The translations under genes were made by a program, and so were the position numbers. This document shows, piece by piece, positions 20,065-28,112 of a stretch of 64,000 bases of DNA. The stretch lies in assembly GCA_030823955.1 (NCBI GenBank), contig JAVBYO010000015.1, positions 38,120 to 102,119 on the forward strand. Direction: 5' to 3'. Below the pieces are notes generated by a model. That model saw nothing but the letters and a program-made list of their open reading frames with translations. It was not told the origin of the DNA and did no database searches. Every line of letters starts with the position of its first letter. Position 1 is the first letter of the stretch. Source of the DNA: Gallionellaceae bacterium (GTDB lineage Bacteria > Pseudomonadota > Gammaproteobacteria > Burkholderiales > Gallionellaceae).

Positions 20065-20346
20065 ATGCAAGAGCAAATCATTAGCCTGACCGATTTCAAA
20101 ACTTCCGCCAGCCGTTTGTTGCAAGAGACCCGTGGTGGAGCAAATATCATTCTGACGCAAAACGGTTCGGCGAGTGCGGTGGTGCAGGACTACGAGACTT
20201 ACCGCAAACAGCAGGATGCCTTCCTGATGTTGAGGCTGATGGTGCAGGGCGAGGCCGATGTGCAGAAGAATCGTGTCACCCCGCAAAGCAAAGTGTTTGA
20301 TTCGCTGCGCGCGTCTTTGTTGAAACAGCAAAAGAAAAATGGCTGA
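20065..20346 (+). CDS. Phd/YefM-family antitoxin
   Basis: 93 residues. The N-terminal half is the Phd/YefM DNA-binding fold: IISLTDFKTSASRLLQETRG, then NIILTQNGSASAVVQDYETY. The C-terminal basic helix would wrap and neutralise the toxin. The toxin gene starts 8 nt before this gene ends, the usual coupled antitoxin-toxin order. Such antitoxins repress their own promoter. No obvious operator palindrome is seen immediately upstream. Confidence 0.88.
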   Translation: MQEQIISLTDFKTSASRLLQETRGGANIILTQNGSASAVVQDYETYRKQQDAFLMLRLMVQGEADVQKNRVTPQSKVFDSLRASLLKQQKKNG

Positions 20347-20671
20347 GGCCAAGTCTTATCAAGTGTTGTGGTCAGACACTGCGCAACAGGATTTGACCGA
20401 GATCGTCGAGTACATCGCGCAAGATAGTGTCGATGATGCGCTGTTGATTTTGCACAAGCTGGAGGCAAAAGCCGCGCTGCTGGTCACCCTGCCCAATCGC
20501 GGTCGTGTCGTGCCGGAGTTGTTGCATACCGGTATTTCTCAGTACCGAGAGCTCATTAGTGCGCCTTGGCGCATTGTTTACAAGGTTGCCAGTAATCAAG
20601 TCTTCATTATGGCTGTGCTGGATAGTCGGCGCGATTTGCAGACGGTGCTTCTCAGTCGATTGGCACGGTGA
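20339..20671 (+). CDS. ParE/RelE-superfamily toxin
   Basis: 110 residues with the ParE/RelE fold pattern: VLWSDTAQQDLTEIVEYIAQ helix pair, then GRVVPELLHTGISQYRELI, the arginine strand WRIVYKV and the final FIMAVLDSRRDLQTVL. Pairing with a Phd-type antitoxin and the RELI..PWRIVY motif fit the ParE subgroup (gyrase poison), but RelE-type mRNA interferase activity cannot be excluded. It overlaps the antitoxin gene by 8 nt. Confidence 0.88.
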   Translation: MAEAKSYQVLWSDTAQQDLTEIVEYIAQDSVDDALLILHKLEAKAALLVTLPNRGRVVPELLHTGISQYRELISAPWRIVYKVASNQVFIMAVLDSRRDLQTVLLSRLAR

Positions 20672-20710
20672 CAATAGCAAGCAAGGCGGGCACAAAAGCT
20701 AACGGGGTGC

Positions 20711-20778
20711 GCTCAGAATAATTTCGAGATGAACTGAGATCATGACTTCGCCCGCAAGGGCGATGTTCATTTCTGAGC
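20711..20778. repeat. Structured repeat element, copy A
   Basis: Central hairpin TCGCCC (20748-20753), GCAA loop, GGGCGA (20758-20763) followed by TGTTCATTTCTG. Outer arms GCTCAGAA (20711-20718) and TTCTGAGC (20771-20778) pair perfectly. The core recurs at 22010-22036. The surrounding gap 20672-20926 holds no gene. Confidence 0.6.
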
Positions 20779-20926
20779 CAAGGAAATCGCCCCCGTGATG
20801 CCCCGTGTTGAATTGCCATCAATGGGAAAAGGGTTGAAGTCAGGTCGGCAAAGGTGGAAAGTATGTCGCCTGTGGTTGGCTTGAGCGGTTCCTTTTAACC
20901 TGATCCACTTTAACTGGAGGCCCATC

Positions 20927-21313
20927 ATGTATTCACCTGTCACTATCCCTTTCGGGGCGAAGATGTTGTTCAATACGGCCACGATCAAACCCGGTGTGGC
21001 TTTCGAAGATGTCGAGTTGGCGCTGGCCGAGATGTGTAATGTGGTGAAGGATACATATGGCGGCGACAAGGGTGGTTTCATTGCCGGTCAGGTCTATGAG
21101 TTCTCCGGCTTCGTTTCGGACGAAGGTTCGTTGAGCGATTCGAGATCGGCGGAAAAGCATATTGCGATCGTGACTTACTGGAAGTCTTTTGAGGAGCATG
21201 AGCGCTCGCACGCCGACAAGGCATTCAAGGATAAATTCGCGGCCTTGGCCAAGCTGTGTGTGGAGAGCAAGGAATTGGGTTACAACATGCTCTGGCAGGG
21301 TGCGCTGGAATGA
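20927..21313 (+). CDS. Conserved hypothetical protein, possible dimeric alpha-beta barrel
   Basis: 128 residues with a strong GGAGG ribosome site 8 nt upstream. No signal peptide. The second half, HIAIVTYWKSFEEHERSHAD followed by FKDKFAALAKLC, resembles the strand-helix pattern of antibiotic-biosynthesis-monooxygenase (ABM)-like dimeric barrels, where 'W.s.e.h..h' is typical. The N-terminal part is unassigned. It may form a unit with the SRPBCC gene 80 nt downstream. Function unknown. Confidence 0.65.
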   Translation: MYSPVTIPFGAKMLFNTATIKPGVAFEDVELALAEMCNVVKDTYGGDKGGFIAGQVYEFSGFVSDEGSLSDSRSAEKHIAIVTYWKSFEEHERSHADKAFKDKFAALAKLCVESKELGYNMLWQGALE

Positions 21314-21393
21314 CGTAGTAGAGAACAAGCTGCCGAAGTATTGCAATGTGATAGCTCGCCATATCGTGCGGCAAACCGAAAGGAGCAGAGATC

Positions 21394-21840
21394 ATGACTA
21401 CAGGTACTGTGCGTTTGCATCGCGTACTCCGCGCAAAACCGGAGCGCATCTACAAGGCATTTCTCAACGCGGAGGCACTGGCGAAGTGGCTGCCGCCTTA
21501 CGGTTTCACCTGCACTGTCCACCATCTGGATGCCAAAGTGGGCGGCGGCTTCAAGATGTCGTTCACCAATTTCACCACGGGCAATGGCCACTCGTTCGGC
21601 GGCGAATATCTAGAGCTGATACCCTCCCAGAAGATCAGCTATTCGGACAAGTTCGACGATCCGAATCTGCCGGGAGAAATGAAGACGACGGTGACATTGA
21701 CGCCGGTGTTGTGCGGAACCGAGATCGCTATTGTGCAAGAGGGCATCCCCGCCGTGATCCCGCCCGAGATGTGTTACCTCGGCTGGCAGGAGTCACTCGC
21801 GCAGTTGCTCAACCTGGTGGAGCCGGAGATACCAGATTGA
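21394..21840 (+). CDS. SRPBCC (AHSA1-like) domain protein
   Basis: 148 residues, a complete START/Bet v1-like helix-grip fold: opening VRLHRVLRAKPERIYKAFL, AEALAKWLPPYGF, GGGFKMSFTNF, and the closing helix GWQESLAQLLNLVEPEIPD. AHSA1/Aha1-like bacterial members are small cytosolic ligand-binding proteins of mostly unknown ligand. An AAGGAG site lies 8 nt before the ATG. Probably in one transcript with 20927-21313 and the 24-residue gene downstream. Confidence 0.85.
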   Translation: MTTGTVRLHRVLRAKPERIYKAFLNAEALAKWLPPYGFTCTVHHLDAKVGGGFKMSFTNFTTGNGHSFGGEYLELIPSQKISYSDKFDDPNLPGEMKTTVTLTPVLCGTEIAIVQEGIPAVIPPEMCYLGWQESLAQLLNLVEPEIPD

Positions 21841-21908
21841 GGTGATGTTGGTGGAGTAGTATCGTTCGCGGTGTGTCATAGTCGTTCAATAACCAAGGAG
21901 AGGCCATC

Positions 21909-21983
21909 ATGGGCAGTAAAGACAAGAAGAAGGAATCCAAGGGCAAGAAACCGCTACCCAAGCCGGTACCGGCGGGGAAGTAG
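21909..21983 (+). CDS. Micro-protein, 24 aa, Lys/Pro-rich
   Basis: A 25-codon frame with a textbook AAGGAG site (21895-21900) 8 nt before ATG. The product is MGSKDKKKESKGKKPLPKPV plus PAGK: ten Lys in 24 residues, no hydrophobic core, likely disordered and nucleic-acid-binding or ribosome-associated. The strength of the ribosome site, stronger than those of most neighbours, is the main argument that it is translated. Confidence 0.55.
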   Translation: MGSKDKKKESKGKKPLPKPVPAGK

Positions 21984-22001
21984 GGTGCATTGCATGAGTT
22001 G

Positions 22002-22043
22002 TTGATACATCGCCCGCAAGGGCGATGTTCTTTTCTGTATCAA
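22002..22043. repeat. Structured repeat element, copy B, just upstream of rsgA
   Basis: Core TCGCCC (22010-22015), GCAA, GGGCGA (22020-22025), then TGTTCTTTTCTG, nearly identical to copy A. Here the outer arms are TTGATACA (22002-22009) and TGTATCAA (22036-22043), different from copy A but again perfectly paired. It ends 9 nt before the rsgA start. Confidence 0.65.
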
Positions 22044-22052
22044 AGGGCATAC

Positions 22053-23099
22053 ATGGAGCTGACCGAACTCGGTTGGGACGGCGGGCCGGCGCATCAGGGA
22101 ACTTGCGGCATGGGCCAGTTGGCGCGCGTAACGGCCGTGGATCGCGGTCGTTATGTGGTGCACGATGAGCGCGGTGAAGTGCCTGCCGAGCTGACGGGCA
22201 AGTTCCTTTACGCCGCCGCATCAGCGGTGGATATGCCTTGTGTGGGCGATTGGGTGTGTGCCGAGTATCACGATGCGGCGTCGCACGCGAGCATTCATGA
22301 CGTAGTGCCGCGCAGGTCTTTCCTGCGGCGCAAGTCTCCCGGCAAGAACATCGATTTTCAGATGATCGCGGCGAACATCGATGTGGCGTTCATCGTGCAG
22401 TCGTGCCATTTCGATTTCAATGTGCGCAGGCTGGAGCGTTATCTGGTGATGGTGAACGAGGGGCAGATCGAGCCGGTGCTGCTGCTGACCAAGACGGATA
22501 TGGTGAGCGCGGACGAGCTTGAGCGCATGATCGGCAACATCCGCGCGGCGGGCATCACAGCACGCATCATCGCCCTCAGCAACCTGACGGGCGAAGGCGT
22601 GGCGCAAGTGCGGGAGGTGATGGAGGCGGGCAAGACCTATTGCCTGCTCGGCTCTTCCGGCGTGGGTAAGACGACGCTGATCAATCAACTGCTCGGCCAG
22701 GATGCGCTGGAGACCGGCACTGTCAGTGGCACGGGCGAGGGCAGGCACACCACCACGCGCCGCCACTTGGTCGTGCTGGAGAATGGCGGGCTGCTGATCG
22801 ACATGCCGGGCATGCGCGAGCTGGGTATCCTGAGTGCAAGCGAGGGACTGGACGATAGCTTCGCCGATATCACGGCACTTGCCGCCAGTTGTCGTTTCGC
22901 CGATTGCAGCCACGATAACGAGCCGGGCTGTGCGATCCGCAAGGCCATCGCCAGCGGTGAGCTGGACGCGGCGCATTATCAGAGTTACCTGAAGCTCAAG
23001 GCCGAGTCGGCTTTCAACGAGATGTCGTATGTGGACAAGCGCAAGAAGGACAAGGCGTTCGGCAAGATGGTGAAGACGGTGTTGAAGCATAAGAAATAA
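22053..23099 (+). CDS. rsgA: Small-ribosomal-subunit biogenesis GTPase RsgA
   Basis: Circularly permuted GTPase that checks late 30S maturation. 348 residues from ATG 22053 (an upstream in-frame ATG at 21990 lies within the structured repeat and is rejected). OB-fold N-terminus, then motifs in permuted order: G4 TKTD, G1 GSSGVGKTT, G3 DMPGMRE, with the switch GEGRHTTT between. The C-terminal zinc-binding module reads CRFADCSHDNEPGC. No strong ribosome site is seen, and the hairpin just upstream might affect initiation. Confidence 0.94.
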   Translation: MELTELGWDGGPAHQGTCGMGQLARVTAVDRGRYVVHDERGEVPAELTGKFLYAAASAVDMPCVGDWVCAEYHDAASHASIHDVVPRRSFLRRKSPGKNIDFQMIAANIDVAFIVQSCHFDFNVRRLERYLVMVNEGQIEPVLLLTKTDMVSADELERMIGNIRAAGITARIIALSNLTGEGVAQVREVMEAGKTYCLLGSSGVGKTTLINQLLGQDALETGTVSGTGEGRHTTTRRHLVVLENGGLLIDMPGMRELGILSASEGLDDSFADITALAASCRFADCSHDNEPGCAIRKAIASGELDAAHYQSYLKLKAESAFNEMSYVDKRKKDKAFGKMVKTVLKHKK

Positions 23100-23130
23100 T
23101 GCGGGACAGGCCGAAGTTTTTCGATAGCAT

Positions 23131-23649
23131 ATGCGGAGACCTTGGTACTTTCCAGATTACCTCTTCAATACGCTGATAGATATGACTCTCGATAAAAAAA
23201 ATCTCATCAATTTGTGCATTGGCGCGGTACTCACCCTCATGGTGACGTGGCCGACGTTCGAGATCGTCTATTCGGGATATGTGAAGCAATCCGCGTTCTT
23301 GCCGGTCAACTCCTGGCTGGGAACGGCACTGTTGCTTCTATTGCTGGGCGGTTTGCTCATTGCATTGTTCGGGTTGCTGCGCAGGGTGCATTGGATATAT
23401 TTCTTATGGTCCCAATTAACACTGTCGTTCTGGGTTTTTATCATCTACCTCGGCCGCTCGCGCGCTGACCGGGAGTATGCAGACTACATCGGTGATCCTG
23501 ATGCGCCCCTGGAGGGGCCGCCAGAAGTGCTCTGGTACCGATTTATTTTCTTGATTCTCGTGGGGTTGGTCGTTGGATTCTTGCCGCTGATATTGAGGTA
23601 TCTATGGCGACGGTACAAAGCGCGGAAGACAATCTCATCAGTGCATTGA
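23131..23649 (+). CDS. Hypothetical membrane protein
   Basis: 172 residues with four hydrophobic stretches (~27-46, ~63-84, ~89-108 and ~136-156) and a charged loop SRADREYADYIGDPDAPLEG between the last two. No family recognised. Start uncertain: ATG 23131 or ATG 23182 (MTLDKKNLINL); neither has a good ribosome site, and the latter would give a more ordinary N-terminus before the first helix. Confidence 0.6.
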   Translation: MRRPWYFPDYLFNTLIDMTLDKKNLINLCIGAVLTLMVTWPTFEIVYSGYVKQSAFLPVNSWLGTALLLLLLGGLLIALFGLLRRVHWIYFLWSQLTLSFWVFIIYLGRSRADREYADYIGDPDAPLEGPPEVLWYRFIFLILVGLVVGFLPLILRYLWRRYKARKTISSVH

Positions 23650-23720
23650 TTGGGGCTATGATGCTGGAGGGCGTTCCCCGCTCAGGCATACGGGTTCGGC
23701 AAATTTAAACAGGAGTGCGC

Positions 23721-24002
23721 ATGGTGAATGATGTTCCTGCTGTGTCAGGCGATAAACGCAATATCTGGATACGCGCGTTGTTCATGTTGTTGATGGCGTT
23801 TGTGTTGCATGTGAGCGGAACGGTGCTGTTTGTTGTGACCGTGATCCAGTTCGTGATCGTGCTGCTGAATGGCACACCCAATGCACATCTGGTCGCGTTT
23901 GGTCGCAGCATGGGGATCTATTTCCGGCAGATCGTCGATTTTCTGACTTTCGCGACGGAAGATATCCCGTTTCCTTTTAATGAATGGCCCGCAGGCGAAT
24001 GA
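23721..24002 (+). CDS. DUF4389 domain membrane protein
   Basis: 93 residues from ATG 23721 with AGGAG 5 nt upstream. A long hydrophobic segment at ~18-48 (ALFMLLMAFVLHVSGTVLFV onwards) is followed by the DUF4389 signature NAHLVAFGRSMGIYFRQIVD and an acidic end FATEDIPFPFNEWP. Function unknown; DUF4389 genes often sit beside envelope genes. The next gene begins 45 nt downstream in the same direction. Confidence 0.75.
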   Translation: MVNDVPAVSGDKRNIWIRALFMLLMAFVLHVSGTVLFVVTVIQFVIVLLNGTPNAHLVAFGRSMGIYFRQIVDFLTFATEDIPFPFNEWPAGE

Positions 24003-24047
24003 GCCTGGGGCGTATACACAATCTTTTATCCCGTCGCGGAGGCGCGT

Positions 24048-24800
24048 ATGACCCGGCTCGTATTACAGATATTGTTTGCTGTGGCTTTGGCCGGTGTCAG
24101 TGTGGCGGCCTTTGCTGATTCTGCAACCCCGACCAGAAAGTCAGGCCAACCCATGAACGAATCCAATCCCAAACAACTGGTGTTCGAGCGGCAACTGATC
24201 GTGTTCGAAGGCAAGGACTGTTCCTATTGCCGGTTGTTCAAGAGCGAGGTGCTGGATCACTGGAAGTCCCCGGTGGCGATCTCGCGCACGCTGGACAGTG
24301 CGCCGCCGCAGGGCTGGACGCTGGCGCAGCCTTTGTTTGCGACGCCGACCATCGTGCTGTTCGAGAAGGGCAAGGAGGTGTCGCGTTATACCGGCTACAA
24401 CGGCGAGAAGGCGCGCTTCTGGCAATGGCTGGGGTATCAGTTGCTGACACCCGCGCAGCAGAAGATCGCTTTTGAGCAAGGTACGGAGCGGGCTTTCACC
24501 GGCTCCAATCTGGACGAGAAACGTGCGGGCACATTCGTCGATCCGCTCACCGGCGTGGCGCTGTTCCGCAGTGACACCAAGTTCGAGAGTGGCACCGGAT
24601 GGCCGAGTTTCTTCAATCCCTTGCCGGGAGCGATCACGCTGCACGAGGACAACGCCCTCGGCATGCGCCGGGTGGAGGTACGCAGTGCCAGTTCCGGCAT
24701 CCATCTCGGGCATGTGTTCGATGACGGCCCACCGCCCACACACAAGCGTTATTGCATCAACGGCAATGTGTTGAAGTTCGTACCCGATGCGGGGCGCTAG
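24048..24800 (+). CDS. Periplasmic thioredoxin-like/MsrB fusion (methionine-R-sulfoxide reductase)
   Basis: 250 residues: signal peptide ~1-23; thioredoxin-like domain ~45-130 with a CSYC redox centre (58-61) and cis-Pro in ATP (98-100); MsrB domain ~145-247 with SGTGWPSFF (181-189), GIHLGHVFDDG and RYCING containing catalytic Cys236. Reduces the R-epimer of methionine sulfoxide in exported proteins. The zinc-binding CxxC pairs of many MsrB are absent. The whole protein has only three cysteines, so the CSYC pair is the only visible reductant for Cys236: a self-contained enzyme. Compare Neisseria PilB (Trx-MsrA-MsrB); here MsrA is missing. GGAGG site before ATG. Confidence 0.88.
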   Translation: MTRLVLQILFAVALAGVSVAAFADSATPTRKSGQPMNESNPKQLVFERQLIVFEGKDCSYCRLFKSEVLDHWKSPVAISRTLDSAPPQGWTLAQPLFATPTIVLFEKGKEVSRYTGYNGEKARFWQWLGYQLLTPAQQKIAFEQGTERAFTGSNLDEKRAGTFVDPLTGVALFRSDTKFESGTGWPSFFNPLPGAITLHEDNALGMRRVEVRSASSGIHLGHVFDDGPPPTHKRYCINGNVLKFVPDAGR

Positions 24801-24805
24801 ATAAG

Positions 24806-25627
24806 GTGTCTGCTGCTTCATATTCCCCGACCGAATTAAGACGCGCGGCGCAACACTGGCTGGCCGAGTGTGACGCCGTGTCCAAGGCGGCGGGTGTGCG
24901 CCGTCTGGCGCGGGACTGGGCGGCGGGAGAGGTCGCTCTGGATGCCGAGGCGATATTGGATGCCACGCCGCTCAACCCCGGCCATCCCGCCAAACCCGAA
25001 TTGGTCTCTCCGCTTGCCGTGCAACGCCGCGCGATGAACACGCCCGAAGGCCGTGCCGCGATGATCCATGCGCTGGTGCATATCGAGTTCAATGCCATCA
25101 ATCTGGCGCTGGATGCGTTGTCACGATTTGCCGGGATGCCGCGCGAGTATTACGCCGACTGGTTGCGCGTGGCGGACGAGGAGGCGCTGCATTTCACTTT
25201 GCTGGCCGAGCATTTGCAGACGCAGGGTTATGCCTACGGTGATTTCTCCGCGCACAACGGGCTGTGGGATATGGCGCTGCGCACCCAGCATGATCTGTTG
25301 GCACGTATGGCTTTGCTGCCCAGAACGATGGAGGCGCGCGGGCTGGATGTGACGCCGGGCACCAAGGCGAAGCTGGTGCAGGCGGGAGATAGCGCGGTCG
25401 GCCCGATTCTGGACATCGTGATGCGCGATGAGATCGGCCATGTCGCCATCGGCAACCGCTGGTTCAACTATGTGTGCGAACAGCGCGGACTGGAACCGGC
25501 GGCCACCTATGTTGGTCTGCTGGCCGAATATAATGCTGCATTGTGGCGCGGGCCGTTCAACTTGGAGGCGCGCCGTGCGGCGGGTTTCAGCGCAGCGGAA
25601 CTGGCCGGACTGGGGATGGCGCGGTAA
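24806..25627 (+). CDS. DUF455 ferritin-like domain protein
   Basis: 273 residues from GTG 24806, 5 nt after the preceding stop; upstream in-frame codons lie inside the Trx-MsrB gene and are rejected. All-helical, with the ferritin-like metal ligand pattern: HALVHIEFNAINLALDAL, RVADEEALHFTLLAEHL, and RDEIGHVAIGNRWF (Glu and His pairs). DUF455 proteins are predicted di-metal oxidases, some compared with MiaE tRNA hydroxylase, but the substrate is not established. Close spacing suggests co-expression with the methionine sulfoxide reductase. Confidence 0.82.
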   Translation: MSAASYSPTELRRAAQHWLAECDAVSKAAGVRRLARDWAAGEVALDAEAILDATPLNPGHPAKPELVSPLAVQRRAMNTPEGRAAMIHALVHIEFNAINLALDALSRFAGMPREYYADWLRVADEEALHFTLLAEHLQTQGYAYGDFSAHNGLWDMALRTQHDLLARMALLPRTMEARGLDVTPGTKAKLVQAGDSAVGPILDIVMRDEIGHVAIGNRWFNYVCEQRGLEPAATYVGLLAEYNAALWRGPFNLEARRAAGFSAAELAGLGMAR

Positions 25628-25682
25628 AGTATCGCTCGGCTTGGTCAACAAACATCTTTTAATCTCCACCCGATGAATTCTT

Positions 25683-26354
25683 ATGCGTAACAAGACTTGG
25701 CTCAGTTGGAGCAGCGGTAAAGACAGTGCGTGGGCGCTGCATGTGTTGCGCCAATCGGCTGAATACGAGGTGGCCGGTTTGTTCACCACCATCAATTCTG
25801 CATTCGAGCGTGTCGCCATGCATGCGGTACGTGTCGAGTTGTTGCGCAAACAGGCGCAGGCGGTCGGCCTGCCGCTGTATCTGATCGAGATCCCCTATCC
25901 CTGTTCCGATGAGCAATATGCCGCCGTGATGGAGGACTTTATGGCGCGCGCGCGGGACGAGGGCGTGCAGTTCATGGCGTTCGGCGACCTGTATCTGGAG
26001 GACGTGCGCCGCTACCGCGAGGAGCGGATGCAGGGCAGCGGCATCACTCCGCTGTTCCCCTTGTGGGGCAGGCCAACGAGGGCCTTGCTGGAAGAGATGC
26101 TGGCGGGTGGTGTGCGCACCTGCTTGACCTGCGTCGATCCCAAGGTGTTGCCCGCCGAGTTCGCCGGACGCGAATTGACGACGGAGCTGTTGGCGAGCAT
26201 GCCGTCCGGCATCGACCCGTGCGGTGAGAACGGCGAATTCCATACCTTCGTCTTCGCCGGACCGATGTTCAGCGCACCGCTCGATATCGAGATGGGCGAG
26301 GTGGTGGAACGCGACGGCTTTGTGTTCGCCGATTGTCTGCCGCGCAATACGTAG
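25683..26354 (+). CDS. PP-loop ATPase, diphthine-ammonia ligase (Dph6)-like
   Basis: 223 residues. The N-terminal PP-loop SSGKDSAW (10-17) is the adenylate-binding motif of the adenine-nucleotide alpha-hydrolase superfamily. The later ECGENGEFHT-type motif of Dph6 is present as DPCGENGEFHTFV. In eukaryotes Dph6 amidates diphthine on EF2; bacteria lack diphthamide, so the bacterial substrate is unknown. MAFGDLYLEDVRRYRE matches the conserved 'GD...E..R...' block. No strong ribosome site; it follows the DUF455 gene by 55 nt. Confidence 0.85.
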   Translation: MRNKTWLSWSSGKDSAWALHVLRQSAEYEVAGLFTTINSAFERVAMHAVRVELLRKQAQAVGLPLYLIEIPYPCSDEQYAAVMEDFMARARDEGVQFMAFGDLYLEDVRRYREERMQGSGITPLFPLWGRPTRALLEEMLAGGVRTCLTCVDPKVLPAEFAGRELTTELLASMPSGIDPCGENGEFHTFVFAGPMFSAPLDIEMGEVVERDGFVFADCLPRNT

Positions 26355-26471
26355 AGAGATCCTGAAAATACCGCCGCCCCGTCGTTGCCGGAGACGGGCG
26401 GACAAGAATGGATAATGGGGTATAGTCTGCCCCGCAGTGTTGCAGATCAAGAATTTTTGCGGGGAGCAAAA

Positions 26472-28070
26472 ATGATTAATCTTTTGGCGAATAAGCTGGG
26501 ACTGGAAATCACGCAGGATAATTTGCCGGTACGCGCCGAACAGATGCGTACGCTGGTGAACGGCTATCCGTCGAATATTTCGGTAAGCATGATCCTGGCG
26601 CTGCTGGTGGTTTGGTTGATGTGGCCCAAGGTCGATCATGTTGACCTACTCGTATGGCTGGCGGCGCTTTATGCTTTCCATACGCAGGAGTTCTGGTATT
26701 GGCGCAACTATCCGAAAAAGGTACATTGCATCGAAGAATGTAAGCTATGGCAGAACCAGTTCCTGCTGTCGGATATTCTGGGCGGCGTGATATGGGGAAG
26801 TGCGGGCTGGTTCATGTTCGTTCAGGGTGATCCGCTGTATCAGGCGATCATTCTGGCAGTCATGATGGGATTGGCTTCCGGAGCAGTTGCCAGCAATCTT
26901 GCATTCCCTTTGTCGCAGCAGACTTATGTCGCATTGGTGATCCTCCCCGTTTTTCTCAACATCCTGTATCAGGGTGCCCGTGAGTATTATCTGCTGGCCG
27001 CGATGGTCGGTCTGTTTCTGATATTCATCATGAAGGTCGGCCGCGAACAGGGACGATTTTTCGAGAAGTCGATACGCAGCTGGCTGGAGAATGCCGAATT
27101 GACGGCTAGACTGCGTGAAAGTGAACAGTCGCTGAGGGAATCTCAAGTCATCGCAGGGCTGGGCAGCTACGTTCTGGATATACCTTCTGAAAAGTGGGAA
27201 AGTTCGGGGATGCTGGATCAGTTGTTCGGGATAGACGCGAGCTATGAACATACGCTGGATGGCTGGATGAACATGCTGCATCCGGACGACAGGGCGATGA
27301 TGAACCATTACTTGCGTAGCGAGGTTGGTGTGCAGGGCAAGGCCTTTGAAAAAGAGTTTCGCATCATTCGGTGCAACGACCATGCCGAGCGCTGGATATA
27401 CGGATTGGGAAAACTCTCCTGTGACGCACAAGGCCGGCCATTGAAGCTGCATGGAACGGTGCAGGATATTACCGAGCGCAAGCGGGCGGAAAAAGAGATC
27501 AATGAGTTGGCCTTTTACGATTCGCTGACGAAATTGCCCAACCGTCGCATGTTGAACGACCGCCTCAGTCAGGCAAAAGCTGCCGGGAAACGTACAGGAT
27601 TATTTTGTGCGCTGATGTTTCTGGATCTGGATAACTTCAAGAGTCTCAATGATGAGCACGGCCATGGCATGGGCGACCTTTTGCTGGTCGAGGTTGCGTG
27701 CCGTCTGGCTGCCTGTGTGCGTGAATCGGATACGGTCGCGCGTTTCGGCGGGGATGAATTCGTTGTGATGCTCAATGGCTTGAGCAGGGATAAAGAGGAG
27801 TCTGCCGCACAGGCCGGTATCGTTGCGCAAAAGATACGCACATCACTGGCCAAACCCTATTTCCTGAAGAACGAGCATGATAAGAGCGCGGCGACGACGG
27901 TCGAACATCATTGTGCGGCAAGTATCGGCGTGGTGGTTTTTGATGGCGAGACCGATATTGAAGATATGCTCAAGTGGGCCGACCGGGCGATGTACCAGGC
28001 CAAAGAGAGCGGACGCAATATAATCCGTTTCCATGAGGCAAATATGCAGGCTGGCATATCAAGGAAATAA
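26472..28070 (+). CDS. Membrane PAS-GGDEF diguanylate cyclase
   Basis: 532 residues from ATG 26472, which has GGGGAG 7 nt upstream; the longer reading from 26385 is rejected. The first ~195 residues hold six hydrophobic helices (a MASE-type sensor), followed by a coiled linker, a PAS/PAC domain (~215-355) and GGDEF (~360-525). The active-site motif GGDEF (426-430) is intact, with an RESD allosteric I-site five residues upstream, so it should synthesise c-di-GMP and be product-inhibited. No EAL domain. It is the second c-di-GMP enzyme of the window. Confidence 0.9.
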   Translation: MINLLANKLGLEITQDNLPVRAEQMRTLVNGYPSNISVSMILALLVVWLMWPKVDHVDLLVWLAALYAFHTQEFWYWRNYPKKVHCIEECKLWQNQFLLSDILGGVIWGSAGWFMFVQGDPLYQAIILAVMMGLASGAVASNLAFPLSQQTYVALVILPVFLNILYQGAREYYLLAAMVGLFLIFIMKVGREQGRFFEKSIRSWLENAELTARLRESEQSLRESQVIAGLGSYVLDIPSEKWESSGMLDQLFGIDASYEHTLDGWMNMLHPDDRAMMNHYLRSEVGVQGKAFEKEFRIIRCNDHAERWIYGLGKLSCDAQGRPLKLHGTVQDITERKRAEKEINELAFYDSLTKLPNRRMLNDRLSQAKAAGKRTGLFCALMFLDLDNFKSLNDEHGHGMGDLLLVEVACRLAACVRESDTVARFGGDEFVVMLNGLSRDKEESAAQAGIVAQKIRTSLAKPYFLKNEHDKSAATTVEHHCAASIGVVVFDGETDIEDMLKWADRAMYQAKESGRNIIRFHEANMQAGISRK

Positions 28071-28112
28071 GCCTCATCGCATCCTTCTCAATAACGAACA
28101 ATCACATTCAAT

